A stretch of 64,000 nucleotides of DNA, taken from positions 1,178,001 through 1,242,000 of the forward strand of contig OW818670.1 of the NCBI GenBank assembly GCA_942493215.1, given 5' to 3'. Made by a program: the position numbers and the translations under genes. Of this stretch, positions 23,039 through 32,615 are shown in pieces (position 1 is the stretch's first letter; each line of letters begins with the position of its first letter). The notes beneath the pieces were generated by a model that searched no databases, was not told where the DNA came from, and saw only the letters and a list, made by a program, of their open reading frames with translations. This DNA comes from G942493215 sp942493215 (GTDB lineage Bacteria > Bacillota_I > Bacilli_A > RF39 > UBA660).

Positions 23039-25987
23039 ATGTATTTAAAGGAAATAAGAATAAATGGTTTTAAATCATTTGCTAATCGCATTGAGATAGA
23101 ATTAGAGCAAGGAATAACTGGCATTGTTGGCCCTAATGGAAGTGGCAAGAGTAATATTGTTGATGCCATAAGATGGGTATTAGGTGAACAATCAGTTAAA
23201 TCATTACGTGGTGATGGATCAATGAGTGATGTCATCTTCTCTGGTAGTAAAACCCGTAATGCTTTAAATGTCGCATCTGTTACTTTAGTTTTTGATAATA
23301 GTGATCATTTCTTACCAATGGATTATGAAGAAGTTGCTATTAAAAGAAGAGTATATAAAGATGGTACTAACGAATACTTTCTTAATAATGAAAAATGTCG
23401 TTTAAAAGATATTGTTAATATCTTATTAGATAGTGGGATTGCAAAAGAGGGATTTAATATAATTTCTCAAGGCCGGATTGAAGAAATATTAAGCAGTAAA
23501 CCCTATGAGCGAAGAATTATCTTTGAAGAAGCAGCTGGTGTTCTAAAATATAAACGACGTAAAGAAGAAACCATCCGTAAATTAGAACGTACTGATGATA
23601 ATATGAATCGGGTTAATGATATTATTAAAGAATTAGAGACCCAGATTGAACCTCTAAAAGAACAAAGTGAAAAAGCAACTATTTATCTTAAAGCAACTGA
23701 CGATTTAAAAGATATTGAAATCGCACTAATTACCAATGACGTTACGAATATTAATTATACTTATCAAATAAATAAAGAACAAGCGGATAAACTAAATAAT
23801 GAATTATTATCATTAACAACGGTTAATTCATCTAAAGAAGCGGAGATTTCTAAAAAGAAATTAGAAATAAGTAAATTAGAAGAAGAATTATCTTTAAAAC
23901 AAAAAGAGTATGTTGATATATCTACTAAAGCAGAACAATTGAATGGTCAAAGGCAAATAGTTGTTGAACGTCAAAAATATGAAGTAGAAGATACCAAATT
24001 ACATGAACAAATTTTAAGTCTTAAAGAACAATTATTAACCATTGATAATGATATTAATGCTCTTAATTTAGATATAAAAAATAGTACTGTTGAGTTTAAT
24101 AAATTAGAGTCTCAATTAAATGATCATAACTATATCTATAAAGAATTGAAAGATAAAAAAGATAAAACAAATAAAGATTTATCAAAAATGATTCTTAATG
24201 GTAATGTTTTAAAAAATAGGCAAGATTATTTAACTGATAGTATTGAAAATAATAGTAGTTTACCAAGTGGGGTAAGAAGTGTTTTAAATAATCCTAAATT
24301 ACGTGGTATTCATAATACCATTGGTAATATTTTAGAGATAAGTGAAGAATATGTAACATCCATTACAACCTCTTTAGGAGTATCAGCAACCTTCATCATA
24401 ACTGAAAATGAAGAAGCTTGTAAAGAAGCTATTAATTATTTAAAAGAGAATAATTTAGGACGAGTTACATTTTTCCCATTAAATGTTATTAAAGCTAAAT
24501 ATATTGATAATGATACTTTAACGATACTAGAGAGTGATCCTGATTATATCGGACGAGCTAGTGATTTAGCTAAATATGATAACTTATATCGTAATATTGT
24601 ATTAAATCAATTAGGTAATGTCATTGTTGTTAAAGATTTAAGTGCTGGTAATCGAATAAGTAAAAAAATTAATTATAGCTATAAAATTGTCACCTTAGAT
24701 GGTGAATTATTCCATGTTGGTGGATCGATTACTGGTGGAGCGCAAGCTAAAGTTAAAAATATTATTACGGAAAAATATGAATTAGAGACTATTATAAAAG
24801 ATATTGATAAAAATACTTTACTAATAAAAGAAATTGAAAATAGTATCAACGAATTAGATTATCAATTAAAAGCTGTTGAAGATAGAATCTATTTATTAAA
24901 TAAAGATAAAATGTTATTAGAAGAAGCTATTAATACTAAAAATATAACATTAAAAGCTTTAAATAATAAAAAAGAGAATATCAATCATACTATTAATGGT
25001 ACCAATAATATTTTATCTAATGCTTTAAGTAAAGAAGAAGAACAAATTCTTGGTTCTTATTATCAAGCTCTTAATGATAAGAATATTATCGAAAAAACAA
25101 TTGATGAATTAAAACATCATAAACAAATATGTAATGATGAATTAGTTGATATTGAATATAACTTAAAAAAAGAAAATGATACTTATCGTGAAAAAAGTGA
25201 TACGTTAAAGAATTTAGAGATTACGATTAATCGTATGGATGTAAAATTAGATAATCTTCTTAATACTTTAAATGAAGAATATAATTTAACTTATGAGAAA
25301 GCGGTTACTTATTATAAATTAGAACTGCCAGTTGAGGAAGCTAGAACAAAAGTTAATAAGTTAAAAAATACCATTAAAGATTTAGGTATTGTTAATATTG
25401 GAGCACCAGAAGAATATGAAAAAATTAAGACAAGATATGATTTCTTATTAAAACAATATCAAGATTTAGTTAACGCCAAGACAACATTAAATGAAATAAT
25501 TTCAGAGATGGACACGGTAATGATTAAAGACTTTTTAGATACTTTTTCATTAATCAGAGCTAATTTTAAAACAACATTTAAAGAATTATTTGGGGGCGGA
25601 AATGCTGATTTAGAGTTAACTGATCCTAATAATGTTTTAGAAACAGGTATAGAGATTATTGCTTCACCACCCGGTAAAAAATTAACATCAATATCTTTAT
25701 TATCAGGTGGTGAAAAAACATTTACCGCTATTAGTTTATTGTTTGCTATACTAAAAACAAGACCAGTATCATTTTGTGTCTTAGATGAAGTAGAAGCAGC
25801 TTTAGATGATGTAAATGTTGTTAGTTTTGGTAATTACTTATTAAATTTAAAATCTAAAACCCAGTTTATTGTCGTAACTCATAAAAAGAAGACAATGGAA
25901 TATGCTGATGTCTTATATGGTATTACTATGCAAGAATCGGGCGTTAGTAAATTAGTAAGTGTTAAACTAGAAAATTTAAGCCATTAA
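23039..25987 (+). CDS. smc: Chromosome partition protein SMC
   Basis: A 982-residue SMC ATPase. Walker A GPNGSGKSNIVDAIRW is at residues 31-46, followed by a long coiled coil, a hinge around 410-545 (GIHNTIGNILEISEEY; VGGSITGG), the returning coil, and the C-terminal head with signature LLSGGEKTFTAISL and Walker B FCVLDEVEAALDD. Bacterial SMCs usually have about 1,180 residues, so the coils are roughly 200 residues shorter in total. It forms the core of condensin with ScpA and ScpB, which are not nearby. GAGGGTG favours the ATG at 23039. Confidence 0.95.
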   Translation: MYLKEIRINGFKSFANRIEIELEQGITGIVGPNGSGKSNIVDAIRWVLGEQSVKSLRGDGSMSDVIFSGSKTRNALNVASVTLVFDNSDHFLPMDYEEVAIKRRVYKDGTNEYFLNNEKCRLKDIVNILLDSGIAKEGFNIISQGRIEEILSSKPYERRIIFEEAAGVLKYKRRKEETIRKLERTDDNMNRVNDIIKELETQIEPLKEQSEKATIYLKATDDLKDIEIALITNDVTNINYTYQINKEQADKLNNELLSLTTVNSSKEAEISKKKLEISKLEEELSLKQKEYVDISTKAEQLNGQRQIVVERQKYEVEDTKLHEQILSLKEQLLTIDNDINALNLDIKNSTVEFNKLESQLNDHNYIYKELKDKKDKTNKDLSKMILNGNVLKNRQDYLTDSIENNSSLPSGVRSVLNNPKLRGIHNTIGNILEISEEYVTSITTSLGVSATFIITENEEACKEAINYLKENNLGRVTFFPLNVIKAKYIDNDTLTILESDPDYIGRASDLAKYDNLYRNIVLNQLGNVIVVKDLSAGNRISKKINYSYKIVTLDGELFHVGGSITGGAQAKVKNIITEKYELETIIKDIDKNTLLIKEIENSINELDYQLKAVEDRIYLLNKDKMLLEEAINTKNITLKALNNKKENINHTINGTNNILSNALSKEEEQILGSYYQALNDKNIIEKTIDELKHHKQICNDELVDIEYNLKKENDTYREKSDTLKNLEITINRMDVKLDNLLNTLNEEYNLTYEKAVTYYKLELPVEEARTKVNKLKNTIKDLGIVNIGAPEEYEKIKTRYDFLLKQYQDLVNAKTTLNEIISEMDTVMIKDFLDTFSLIRANFKTTFKELFGGGNADLELTDPNNVLETGIEIIASPPGKKLTSISLLSGGEKTFTAISLLFAILKTRPVSFCVLDEVEAALDDVNVVSFGNYLLNLKSKTQFIVVTHKKKTMEYADVLYGITMQESGVSKLVSVKLENLSH

Positions 25988-26043
25988 AATTATGCATAAA
26001 AAACCATTATTGGGTCATAATATGACTGAATAGGATGGTGAAT

Positions 26044-26286
26044 ATGGAAAAAAGAGAAATACACGATGAAGAAGATTTACACCATGATGAAATCAAACAT
26101 GATGACGTACATACCCATCATGATGATGATGAACATGATGAAACCATAGTCGATGAAGAAGCAACAGAATTAGATAGCTTTAAAAGCTATCCATCTTCTG
26201 ATGATGAACACACGAAGATAGTCGACGGAGAAAAAGTTGTTGAAGACTTTCATCTATATAAAGAAGAAACTGATGAAAAAGAATAG
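26044..26286 (+). CDS. Small His/Asp/Glu-rich protein
   Basis: An 80-residue protein of extreme composition: the first half is nearly all Asp, Glu and His (HDEEDLHHDEIKHDD, THHDDDEHDE), followed by a less biased tail ending EDFHLYKEETDEKE. It should be unfolded in isolation and could bind divalent metals such as zinc or nickel. GGATGGTGA is the ribosome site. A hairpin overlaps its stop. It lies 56 bases after smc with no clear terminator between, so co-transcription with smc is possible. No family recognised. Confidence 0.6.
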   Translation: MEKREIHDEEDLHHDEIKHDDVHTHHDDDEHDETIVDEEATELDSFKSYPSSDDEHTKIVDGEKVVEDFHLYKEETDEKE

Positions 26287-26309
26287 AAGATTATACTTTT
26301 ATTCTTTTT
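26276..26309 (+). terminator. Intrinsic terminator
   Basis: A 10-bp stem AAAAAGAATA/TATTCTTTTT around a 14-base loop, overlapping the stop of the His/Asp-rich gene. The A/T-rich stem makes it a moderate call. Confidence 0.55.
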
Positions 26310-26376
26310 ATATAATAATTTGACATATAAATTGGGAAATGATATTATATTTCGCATATTTGTAAAGGTGATATAT

Positions 26377-27279
26377 ATGGAAATAGAAATATTAAAATTG
26401 TTGTATGACTATATGGCTGCTAGAAAAATGGTTGATAAATATTTTATATATAAATTGGTTGAGATTGTAGTAACATATAAACGTCTTCATAAATATGTAA
26501 GTGGTGCTATCGCCTATAAGAAAAAAATTGATAAAACTGACGATGATGACCATATAACGTTTGCTAATTTTAATCCCCAAAAAAACAGGATAACAGCAAT
26601 AGAAAAAGTTTTTAATTTTGATTTTACTAATTATGACAATTATGATTATTTATTTAATGAATATGAGATAATAATGTATAGAAATATTTATATTGCAGTG
26701 TTGATATTACATGAATTGGAACATGCCAGCCAAGAAAAACAAATCATTTTTGGTGGCGATGAAATAGAAACAAGGCTATTAAAGACGTGTTATCTATTTA
26801 AACGTATATTTAGTGAGTTTAAAAATTTTTGTATAATGAATACAAGAGGTAATATTAATTCTTGTGATTTCCTTGTTTTTAGGCAAACACCACAGCTTTA
26901 TACACAATTCTATAATCTAGATCCTTCTGAACGATTAGCTCAGATAGATGCATATAGAAATATTCTTGCAGCTTTAAATAGGATAAAAGACAAAATTCCT
27001 AATCTATATGAATTTCAAACAGCTTTACTAGTTGAACAAATGTTAAGAGGTTATAATATTAATTGTTTATGCCCAACTGGTTCTTTTCTAAAGTCCGTAA
27101 ATAGAAGTGATGTTTGGACAAGTTTTGGTTTTTATGACTCAGATCAGGATCAACTAAAATCAAAAGTTATGGAACAATTTAATCTAGAAAAAAGATTAAG
27201 GCTAGGATTACCAATTAGTCTTAGTGAATATGAAAGAATGAATAATTGGTTATATTCTACTAATAAATTCAATCTATAA
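26377..27279 (+). CDS. Hypothetical protein with HExxH zincin motif
   Basis: A 300-residue soluble helical protein. LHELEHASQEKQI holds a zincin motif at residues 112-116, in a hydrophobic helix as expected for a zinc protease or a zincin-derived protein. The third ligand is not obvious. Similar HELEHASQ proteins occur in Firmicutes without known function. GGTGAT supports the ATG at 26377 rather than the upstream start. It converges on the Nudix gene with a shared terminator. Confidence 0.6.
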   Translation: MEIEILKLLYDYMAARKMVDKYFIYKLVEIVVTYKRLHKYVSGAIAYKKKIDKTDDDDHITFANFNPQKNRITAIEKVFNFDFTNYDNYDYLFNEYEIIMYRNIYIAVLILHELEHASQEKQIIFGGDEIETRLLKTCYLFKRIFSEFKNFCIMNTRGNINSCDFLVFRQTPQLYTQFYNLDPSERLAQIDAYRNILAALNRIKDKIPNLYEFQTALLVEQMLRGYNINCLCPTGSFLKSVNRSDVWTSFGFYDSDQDQLKSKVMEQFNLEKRLRLGLPISLSEYERMNNWLYSTNKFNL

Positions 27280-27281
27280 AG

Positions 27282-27309
27282 AAAGATTCATAAACTATGA
27301 ATCTTTTTC
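27282..27309. terminator. Bidirectional terminator
   Basis: A 10-bp perfect stem (27282-27291 with 27297-27306) with a 5-base loop, T-run on the + strand and A-run on the left, between convergent genes; it overlaps the end of the Nudix gene. Confidence 0.75.
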
Positions 27310-27792
27310 TTTTAAATATTCTAAACAATCTTGAAACATTTGATAATGACTCTTTTTAAATTTTCCCTCTTTTAATAGTTTATCTATATCTTCAATAGAT
27401 GCCCACATTACTTTTTCGACTTCTTCTGGTTGACAGATTATATCATTAACATCGATATCTTTTTTTAAATAATATAAATCACAAATACAATCTTCATCAA
27501 TATTTTTTTTAAAGTAAATCAAATTATCATTAGCAAGATCTAGATCCAATTCTTCTTTAACTTCTGTTAATATGCCTTGATAACTAGTTTCACCAGCTTT
27601 AGGATGCCCTCCCGTAGTTGCCCATTTGCTATCTTTTTGAACACTTCGTTTTTGAATTAAAAATTCGTTTTTACTATTTTGAATAAATATTACAACGACT
27701 AGAAAATAATAACCTGTGGGTATTGGATCACCCTTATAAAAGGTAAGACCTGTTATTTCTTTATTATAATTATATAAATCTCTTTCTTCCAC
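27295..27792 (-). CDS. Nudix hydrolase (IPP isomerase/YfcD-like)
   Basis: A protein of about 165 residues. The Nudix box is GGHPKAGETSYQGILTEV followed by KEELDLDL, matching GX5EX7REUXEEXGU except that Arg is replaced by Val. The EFLIQKRS strand before it and the PEEVEKVMWAS region resemble the YfcD/isopentenyl-diphosphate isomerase-like subgroup, but the substrate is unknown. Two candidate starts, TTG at 27798 and GTG at 27792, share AAAGGA; GTG gives better spacing. Single gene, convergent with the zincin-like gene. Confidence 0.8.
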   Translation of the reverse strand: MEERDLYNYNKEITGLTFYKGDPIPTGYYFLVVVIFIQNSKNEFLIQKRSVQKDSKWATTGGHPKAGETSYQGILTEVKEELDLDLANDNLIYFKKNIDEDCICDLYYLKKDIDVNDIICQPEEVEKVMWASIEDIDKLLKEGKFKKSHYQMFQDCLEYLKEKDS

Positions 27793-27897
27793 AAACAATC
27801 AGTCCTTTAATCACATTATACCATTTTCTTTAATTGATTACCTTTTTTTCACTAAAAATACATAATATCTTGTATAATATAAAGAGAGGTGAGAATT

Positions 27898-28566
27898 ATG
27901 AATTTATTAATTGTTGATGATGAAAAACTTATTCGTGATGTTATTAATGAATATGCGATAAGTGAAGGCTATAAAGTTTTTGAAGCTGAAGATGGCGTGG
28001 AAGCTATTAAAGTAACTAAAGAAGAAGATATTGATTTAATTATTATGGATATCATGATGCCGAAATTAGATGGTTATAGCGCTATTGCGGAAATAAAGAA
28101 AGTCAAGAATATTCCGGTTATTGTTTTATCAGCTCGTAAAGAAGAATATGACAAATTAATAGGTTTCAATTTAGGAATAGACGATTATGTTACGAAACCT
28201 TTTAGTCCTAAAGAATTAATAGCGAGAATAAAAGCGGTTTCTAAACGTAATAGTTGTACTAATCCTGATATATTTCGTTACAATGATTTAGAAATAGATT
28301 ATCAAGGCCATACTGTTAAAATTGCTGATGAAGAATTAAAATTAACTCCTAAAGAATATGATATTTTAGTATATTTTTCTAAAAATAAAAATATTGCTTT
28401 ATCAAGAGAACAACTATTAAGTAATTTATGGGGTTATGATTTCTTTGGTGATGATCGAACGGTTGATACCCACATTAAGATGTTAAGAAATAGTTTAAAG
28501 AAATATCGCAATTTAATTACAACAGTAAGAGGAATGGGTTATAAATTTGAAATTAAAGAAAAATAG
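27898..28566 (+). CDS. OmpR/PhoB-family response regulator
   Basis: A 222-residue response regulator: receiver domain with LLIVDDEKLIRDVI and phosphorylation Asp in LIIMDIMMPKLDG (about residue 52), Lys in YVTKPFSPKELIARI, then a winged-helix output domain (LTPKEYDILVYFSKNKN, DDRTVDTHIKMLRNSLKK). GAGGTGAG supports the ATG at 27898. It overlaps the histidine kinase gene by 20 bases, so the pair is co-translated. No target gene is evident nearby. Confidence 0.93.
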   Translation: MNLLIVDDEKLIRDVINEYAISEGYKVFEAEDGVEAIKVTKEEDIDLIIMDIMMPKLDGYSAIAEIKKVKNIPVIVLSARKEEYDKLIGFNLGIDDYVTKPFSPKELIARIKAVSKRNSCTNPDIFRYNDLEIDYQGHTVKIADEELKLTPKEYDILVYFSKNKNIALSREQLLSNLWGYDFFGDDRTVDTHIKMLRNSLKKYRNLITTVRGMGYKFEIKEK

Positions 28567-30016
28567 TCTTACCACTAAGGTATGGTTATATTTAACTTTA
28601 TTTAGTATTAGTATCTTAGCTTTTTTGTGGATATTCCAAGTAGTATTTTTGAATAAATATTATGAGTTTTCTAAAACATCAGAAATAAATTCCATTGGTA
28701 ATACGATTGTTGCTAATTACTCTAGTAATGCCAATGTCTTCTTTAGCTTTTTAGATCAATTAGCGTATGAACGAGCAGTTTGTATTGAAGTAGTCAACAG
28801 TAATAATTTCACACTCTATACGACCGATAGTTTTGATCGTAGCTGTATTGGTGATACAAGTGGTAATCGTCAATTACTATTATATCGTCAAGAATTTTTT
28901 CAAAGTCAAAAAGTCCGAGACAATGTTATTATCATTAATCCACGTTTTAAGAATAAAACTTTAGTTTCATCCTTAAGAATGAATAGTGATTACTTTGTTT
29001 TTATTAATTCTTCAATTGAACCGATTGATTCAACAACTGTAATATTAAAGAGTCAATTACTTTATGTAACATTCATTGTCTTCGCATTATCATTCTTAAT
29101 AGCTTATTTTATTTCTCGTAAATTATCTAATCCGATTATTAAAATTAGTAAAGCTGCTAAAGAAATGACTAATGGTAAATATGATGTTACTTTAACTGAT
29201 GATGAAGATATTGATGAGATATGTGAATTAAATAATAATTTAAAAATGACATGTCAAGAATTATCTAAAACAGAAGGTTTAAGAAGAGAATTAATGGCGA
29301 ATGTCAGTCATGATTTAAAAACTCCTTTAACAATGATTAAAGCCTATGCTGAAATGGTTAGAGATTTAACTTATAAAGATGATGAGAAAAGAAATAGTAA
29401 TCTAAATGTTATTATTGATGAAGCTAATCGTTTAAATTTATTAGTTAATGATATATTAGAATTATCTAGTATGCAAGCTAAAACGACCGAGTTAAATCTT
29501 GAAGAAATAGATTTAGTTACTTTAGTTAATTCCATAATTCATCGTTTTGATATCTTAAAAGAAACCGAAGGTTATAATTTCATTATTGAAGCACCTGAAA
29601 AAGCTTTAGTTATGGCCGAATTGAAGCGCATGGAACAAGTGGTTTATAACTTAGTAAGTAATGCTATTAATTATACTGGTGAAGATAAAGTTGTTAAAGT
29701 CGTAATTAGACAAATAGATAATTTCTACCGGGTTGAAGTAATTGATACAGGAAAAGGTATTAATGATGAAGATATGCCTTACATTTGGGAAAAATATTAT
29801 AAAGTTGACAAGAAATATCAACGTAGTCATTTTGGAACTGGACTAGGTTTATCGATTGTTAAAAATATTTTAGTTCTTCATAATTGTAATTATGGGGTAA
29901 TATCTAAAAAGAAGAAAGGGACAACATTCTACTTTGAAATAACTAAAATAAATCAAAAGCCTAAACATAAATTCTTAAATAATAAGAAAGATAAAAAAAT
30001 TGACATTGACAAATAA
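28547..30016 (+). CDS. Sensor histidine kinase
   Basis: A 489-residue membrane kinase starting at a TTG inside the response regulator gene. TM1 is near residues 10-32, an extracytoplasmic sensor loop of about 130 residues follows, TM2 is near 170-190, then HAMP (SRKLSNPIIKISKAAKEMTN), HisKA with NVSHDLKTPLTMIKAYAE (phospho-His), and HATPase_c with NLVSNAINYTG, DTGKGINDED and GTGLGLSIVKNI. Its 3' end contains the -35 box of the next gene. The signal sensed is unknown. Confidence 0.92.
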   Translation: MKLKKNSLTTKVWLYLTLFSISILAFLWIFQVVFLNKYYEFSKTSEINSIGNTIVANYSSNANVFFSFLDQLAYERAVCIEVVNSNNFTLYTTDSFDRSCIGDTSGNRQLLLYRQEFFQSQKVRDNVIIINPRFKNKTLVSSLRMNSDYFVFINSSIEPIDSTTVILKSQLLYVTFIVFALSFLIAYFISRKLSNPIIKISKAAKEMTNGKYDVTLTDDEDIDEICELNNNLKMTCQELSKTEGLRRELMANVSHDLKTPLTMIKAYAEMVRDLTYKDDEKRNSNLNVIIDEANRLNLLVNDILELSSMQAKTTELNLEEIDLVTLVNSIIHRFDILKETEGYNFIIEAPEKALVMAELKRMEQVVYNLVSNAINYTGEDKVVKVVIRQIDNFYRVEVIDTGKGINDEDMPYIWEKYYKVDKKYQRSHFGTGLGLSIVKNILVLHNCNYGVISKKKKGTTFYFEITKINQKPKHKFLNNKKDKKIDIDK

Positions 30017-30028
30017 CAATGATAATAT
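30000..30028 (+). promoter_or_regulatory. Promoter of the first 391-residue paralogue
   Basis: TTGACA (30000-30005) and TAATAT (30023-30028) with a 17-base spacer. The -35 lies inside the kinase gene, so the unknown gene is transcribed independently. Confidence 0.65.
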
Positions 30029-30055
30029 ATTTCTTATTAATGGGGGATAGAGAAT

Positions 30056-31231
30056 ATGACATTGATTGAATTTAAGACTACTATGAATATAGCTGGTATA
30101 CCAGAAGTAAAAGAAGGTATATATCAAATACCAAGTACTGATATCCAATTCGCATTTAATAGACACTTTTGTCTAGTAGAGGGACAGATACCTTTAGCGG
30201 TAGCAGAAAAAATTTATGATAACTATACGGAAAATCCATACAAGGTTTATATTATACCTCCTGCAGGTAAAGTTACTACTAGTAATGATCCTCGTGATAC
30301 AGCGATTAGTAATAAATATATGGCTTTCTTAAAAAGAAGATTTTATGATATGAGTGCTGCAGCCGAGGTATTTCTTTCTGAAGTAACTTCTAAAAAGAAA
30401 GAAATGTTTTATACTGATCATGATGATATGTATATCGGTAAATATAAAATATATAGTAAAGAGGGAGTAATTATTTTAATTACTGAACTAATTAATTACT
30501 TTTTAACTAAAAATAAAAAAGGTATTATAATCCCTAGTTGTTTTGATGAAAATAATACCTTAGGTACTGATGATATTAGTTCATATAGATTTATATCTGA
30601 ATGCAATGATGCATTAATTAGAAATGCTAAAGCTTATCCTAACTATGAAGAATGGATAAAGCAACATGGGCTAATTCTTGATGATGGAGTAAATACAAAA
30701 GGTCAAGAAATTAGGCAACTTCTAAAGAGTCTTGCAGGCACGATTAATCCTTTTATTAATCCGGACTATGATGTTGTAAAGGCTATTAATTATAGTGATA
30801 AAGTAAGACTATCAATCGATTCAACTAATGATCGAACAGATATAAGGATTGTTGATATCAAAACAAATGATTTTGTCTCTAATAGTATAAGAAGTAAAGG
30901 CTTATCATATTTTGTTTCATATCATTTAAATAATGATGCTGTAATAAGTCTGGAATATGAATTTAACGAGTTTAGGGATAATGAATATGAAGAAATTGTT
31001 CACGTTATATATCCTGGTGCTATTGAATTTACATATAATTTAACTGATATGACAATAAAGTTTGATGATCAGCCAAAACAACCATTAAGAGATGTTGATA
31101 TACATCACCTAATGAACGAATTAAGTTGTGCTATTAGTGCAGCTAAAAAAATAACTATTGATAATATGTGTGAATTACAACCACAAACAAATACAAAAAA
31201 AATTGGTGAACATCCTGAAATAAATGATTAA
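30056..31231 (+). CDS. Hypothetical protein, first of a 391-residue paralogue pair
   Basis: A 391-residue soluble protein of unknown family. It aligns over its length with the next gene, most clearly at EIRQLLKSLAGTINPFINPD with YSDKVRLSIDSTNDRTDIRI, which corresponds to EIRHLLEKYDEKVNPFINTT with YSDKLSISVSSDTGADVKMS. Both begin with a short strand/helix unit, have a central helical region and end in a beta-rich domain. No TM or signal. GGGGGAT is the ribosome site. It has its own promoter and terminator. Confidence 0.65.
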   Translation: MTLIEFKTTMNIAGIPEVKEGIYQIPSTDIQFAFNRHFCLVEGQIPLAVAEKIYDNYTENPYKVYIIPPAGKVTTSNDPRDTAISNKYMAFLKRRFYDMSAAAEVFLSEVTSKKKEMFYTDHDDMYIGKYKIYSKEGVIILITELINYFLTKNKKGIIIPSCFDENNTLGTDDISSYRFISECNDALIRNAKAYPNYEEWIKQHGLILDDGVNTKGQEIRQLLKSLAGTINPFINPDYDVVKAINYSDKVRLSIDSTNDRTDIRIVDIKTNDFVSNSIRSKGLSYFVSYHLNNDAVISLEYEFNEFRDNEYEEIVHVIYPGAIEFTYNLTDMTIKFDDQPKQPLRDVDIHHLMNELSCAISAAKKITIDNMCELQPQTNTKKIGEHPEIND

Positions 31232-31244
31232 TTTTAAAATAAGA

Positions 31245-31271
31245 TTCTAGTTAAAAAACTAGAACTTTTTT
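31245..31271 (+). terminator. Intrinsic terminator
   Basis: An 8-bp stem TTCTAGTT/AACTAGAA with a 4-base loop followed by T7. Confidence 0.75.
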
Positions 31272-31280
31272 ATATAATGT

Positions 31281-31309
31281 TTGACTTCATGTTATTATTG
31301 TGCTAGCAT
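31281..31309 (+). promoter_or_regulatory. Promoter of the second 391-residue paralogue
   Basis: TTGACT (31281-31286), 17-base spacer, TAGCAT (31304-31309), followed by a short leader and AGAAGGAG. Confidence 0.55.
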
Positions 31310-31339
31310 ATATGGTATTTATTAGAAGGAGTAATACTG

Positions 31340-32515
31340 ATGAAAAAAATAGAATTATTAACGATAATGTCTTTAATTAATGTTTTACCGACTACAGAAG
31401 AACAAGTAATAAGTATATCAACTACAGAAACGATATATGCATTACCAGATTTAAGATTTAATTATGGTGGTGATGATGATGTTCAAATTCAAGGAAAAAT
31501 TCCCTTACCTGTAATGTTGGACTGTATAGAACACTTTAAAAAAACTGATGGTGCTAAAAAAAGAAAAAAATACTTTAATTGTATGGAGGCAGCAACTTGT
31601 GATGAATTAGAGCAATTTAGTCTTGATCTTGAAGATAATAAGAATATGAGTCAACAAGAAAAAAGAAAAGCAATAGATGCAAAGCGCCAAGAATTAATAG
31701 TTAGTAAGCTAAATGATATGCATATTTGTACTTATTTTATTTCTTCAAAAGAAAGATTTATTTTCTTTATTGCTACTTTAGGTAGTTATTATCGAAACAA
31801 GGATGCTAATTATCAACATCTTGTAGGGATTAGCGTTGACAGATATGAAGAATTATTAGCAAGATGTAATGAAGAACTATATAAAATGGTTAATCTTTAT
31901 CAAACGACGGGTGAATGGTTAAATAAAAATGCTCTATATTTCTTACGTGGATATAACAGATATGCTACAAAAGAAGATGAAGAAATTCGTCACTTATTAG
32001 AAAAGTATGATGAAAAAGTCAATCCTTTTATTAATACTACTAGTGATTTAAAGCCATCTATCGAATATAGTGATAAGTTAAGCATAAGTGTTTCTAGTGA
32101 TACTGGTGCTGATGTAAAAATGAGTATTACAGATATTAATACGCAAGAAGAGGGTGTCTATCAACGTCAAAATGATTATTTGAATTATGGATTAAGTTAT
32201 ATTTTGGGTGCTCCAAAGACGGCTAAAAAAGTTAATGTTAATCATTATTTTTCAGTTAAAGAAGCAGCAGAAATCATTAGTGTTGAATATGCTGATCACA
32301 GTTTATATTTAAAATATGATATTACTAATGGTGTTATAATAACTAAAAATGGTCTGAAGAAGCCAATATCACTTCGTGAAAGAATGTTACTTATTCAAGA
32401 ATTAAACAAAGCTAATATGGCAGCTGAAGGATTAATTCTTGATGTAATGTGTACGGCTAAGCCAGATTATTTAAGAAAGCATCTTATCCCTGTTGGTCAA
32501 GAGGAAACATATTAA
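31340..32515 (+). CDS. Hypothetical protein, second of a 391-residue paralogue pair
   Basis: A 391-residue paralogue of the preceding gene with identical length but strongly diverged sequence. Shared landmarks are GKIPLPVMLDCIE (GQIPLAVAEKIYD in the first copy), EEIRHLLEK..VNPFIN, YSDKL and a C-terminal beta region followed by a helix rich in Leu and Ala. It differs by a Lys/Glu-rich insert near residues 70-110. AGAAGGAG is the ribosome site. Equal length after long divergence suggests a conserved fold. Function unknown. Confidence 0.65.
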   Translation: MKKIELLTIMSLINVLPTTEEQVISISTTETIYALPDLRFNYGGDDDVQIQGKIPLPVMLDCIEHFKKTDGAKKRKKYFNCMEAATCDELEQFSLDLEDNKNMSQQEKRKAIDAKRQELIVSKLNDMHICTYFISSKERFIFFIATLGSYYRNKDANYQHLVGISVDRYEELLARCNEELYKMVNLYQTTGEWLNKNALYFLRGYNRYATKEDEEIRHLLEKYDEKVNPFINTTSDLKPSIEYSDKLSISVSSDTGADVKMSITDINTQEEGVYQRQNDYLNYGLSYILGAPKTAKKVNVNHYFSVKEAAEIISVEYADHSLYLKYDITNGVIITKNGLKKPISLRERMLLIQELNKANMAAEGLILDVMCTAKPDYLRKHLIPVGQEETY

Positions 32516-32541
32516 ATTCTAGTTTTTAAACTAGAATTTTT
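32515..32541 (+). terminator. Intrinsic terminator
   Basis: An 11-bp stem AATTCTAGTTT/AAACTAGAATT with a 2-base loop and T tail; it starts at the stop codon. Its core closely resembles the terminator at 31245, as expected for a duplicated transcription unit. Confidence 0.75.
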
Positions 32542-32553
32542 CTTTTCTTTTAT

Positions 32554-32582
32554 TTGACTTTAATTATTAAATATATTATAAT
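32554..32582 (+). promoter_or_regulatory. Promoter of the rubrerythrin gene
   Basis: TTGACT (32554-32559), 17-base spacer, perfect TATAAT (32577-32582). Confidence 0.75.
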
Positions 32583-32615
32583 TTTATTAGTATTAGAATG
32601 AAGGAGGAATGAATT

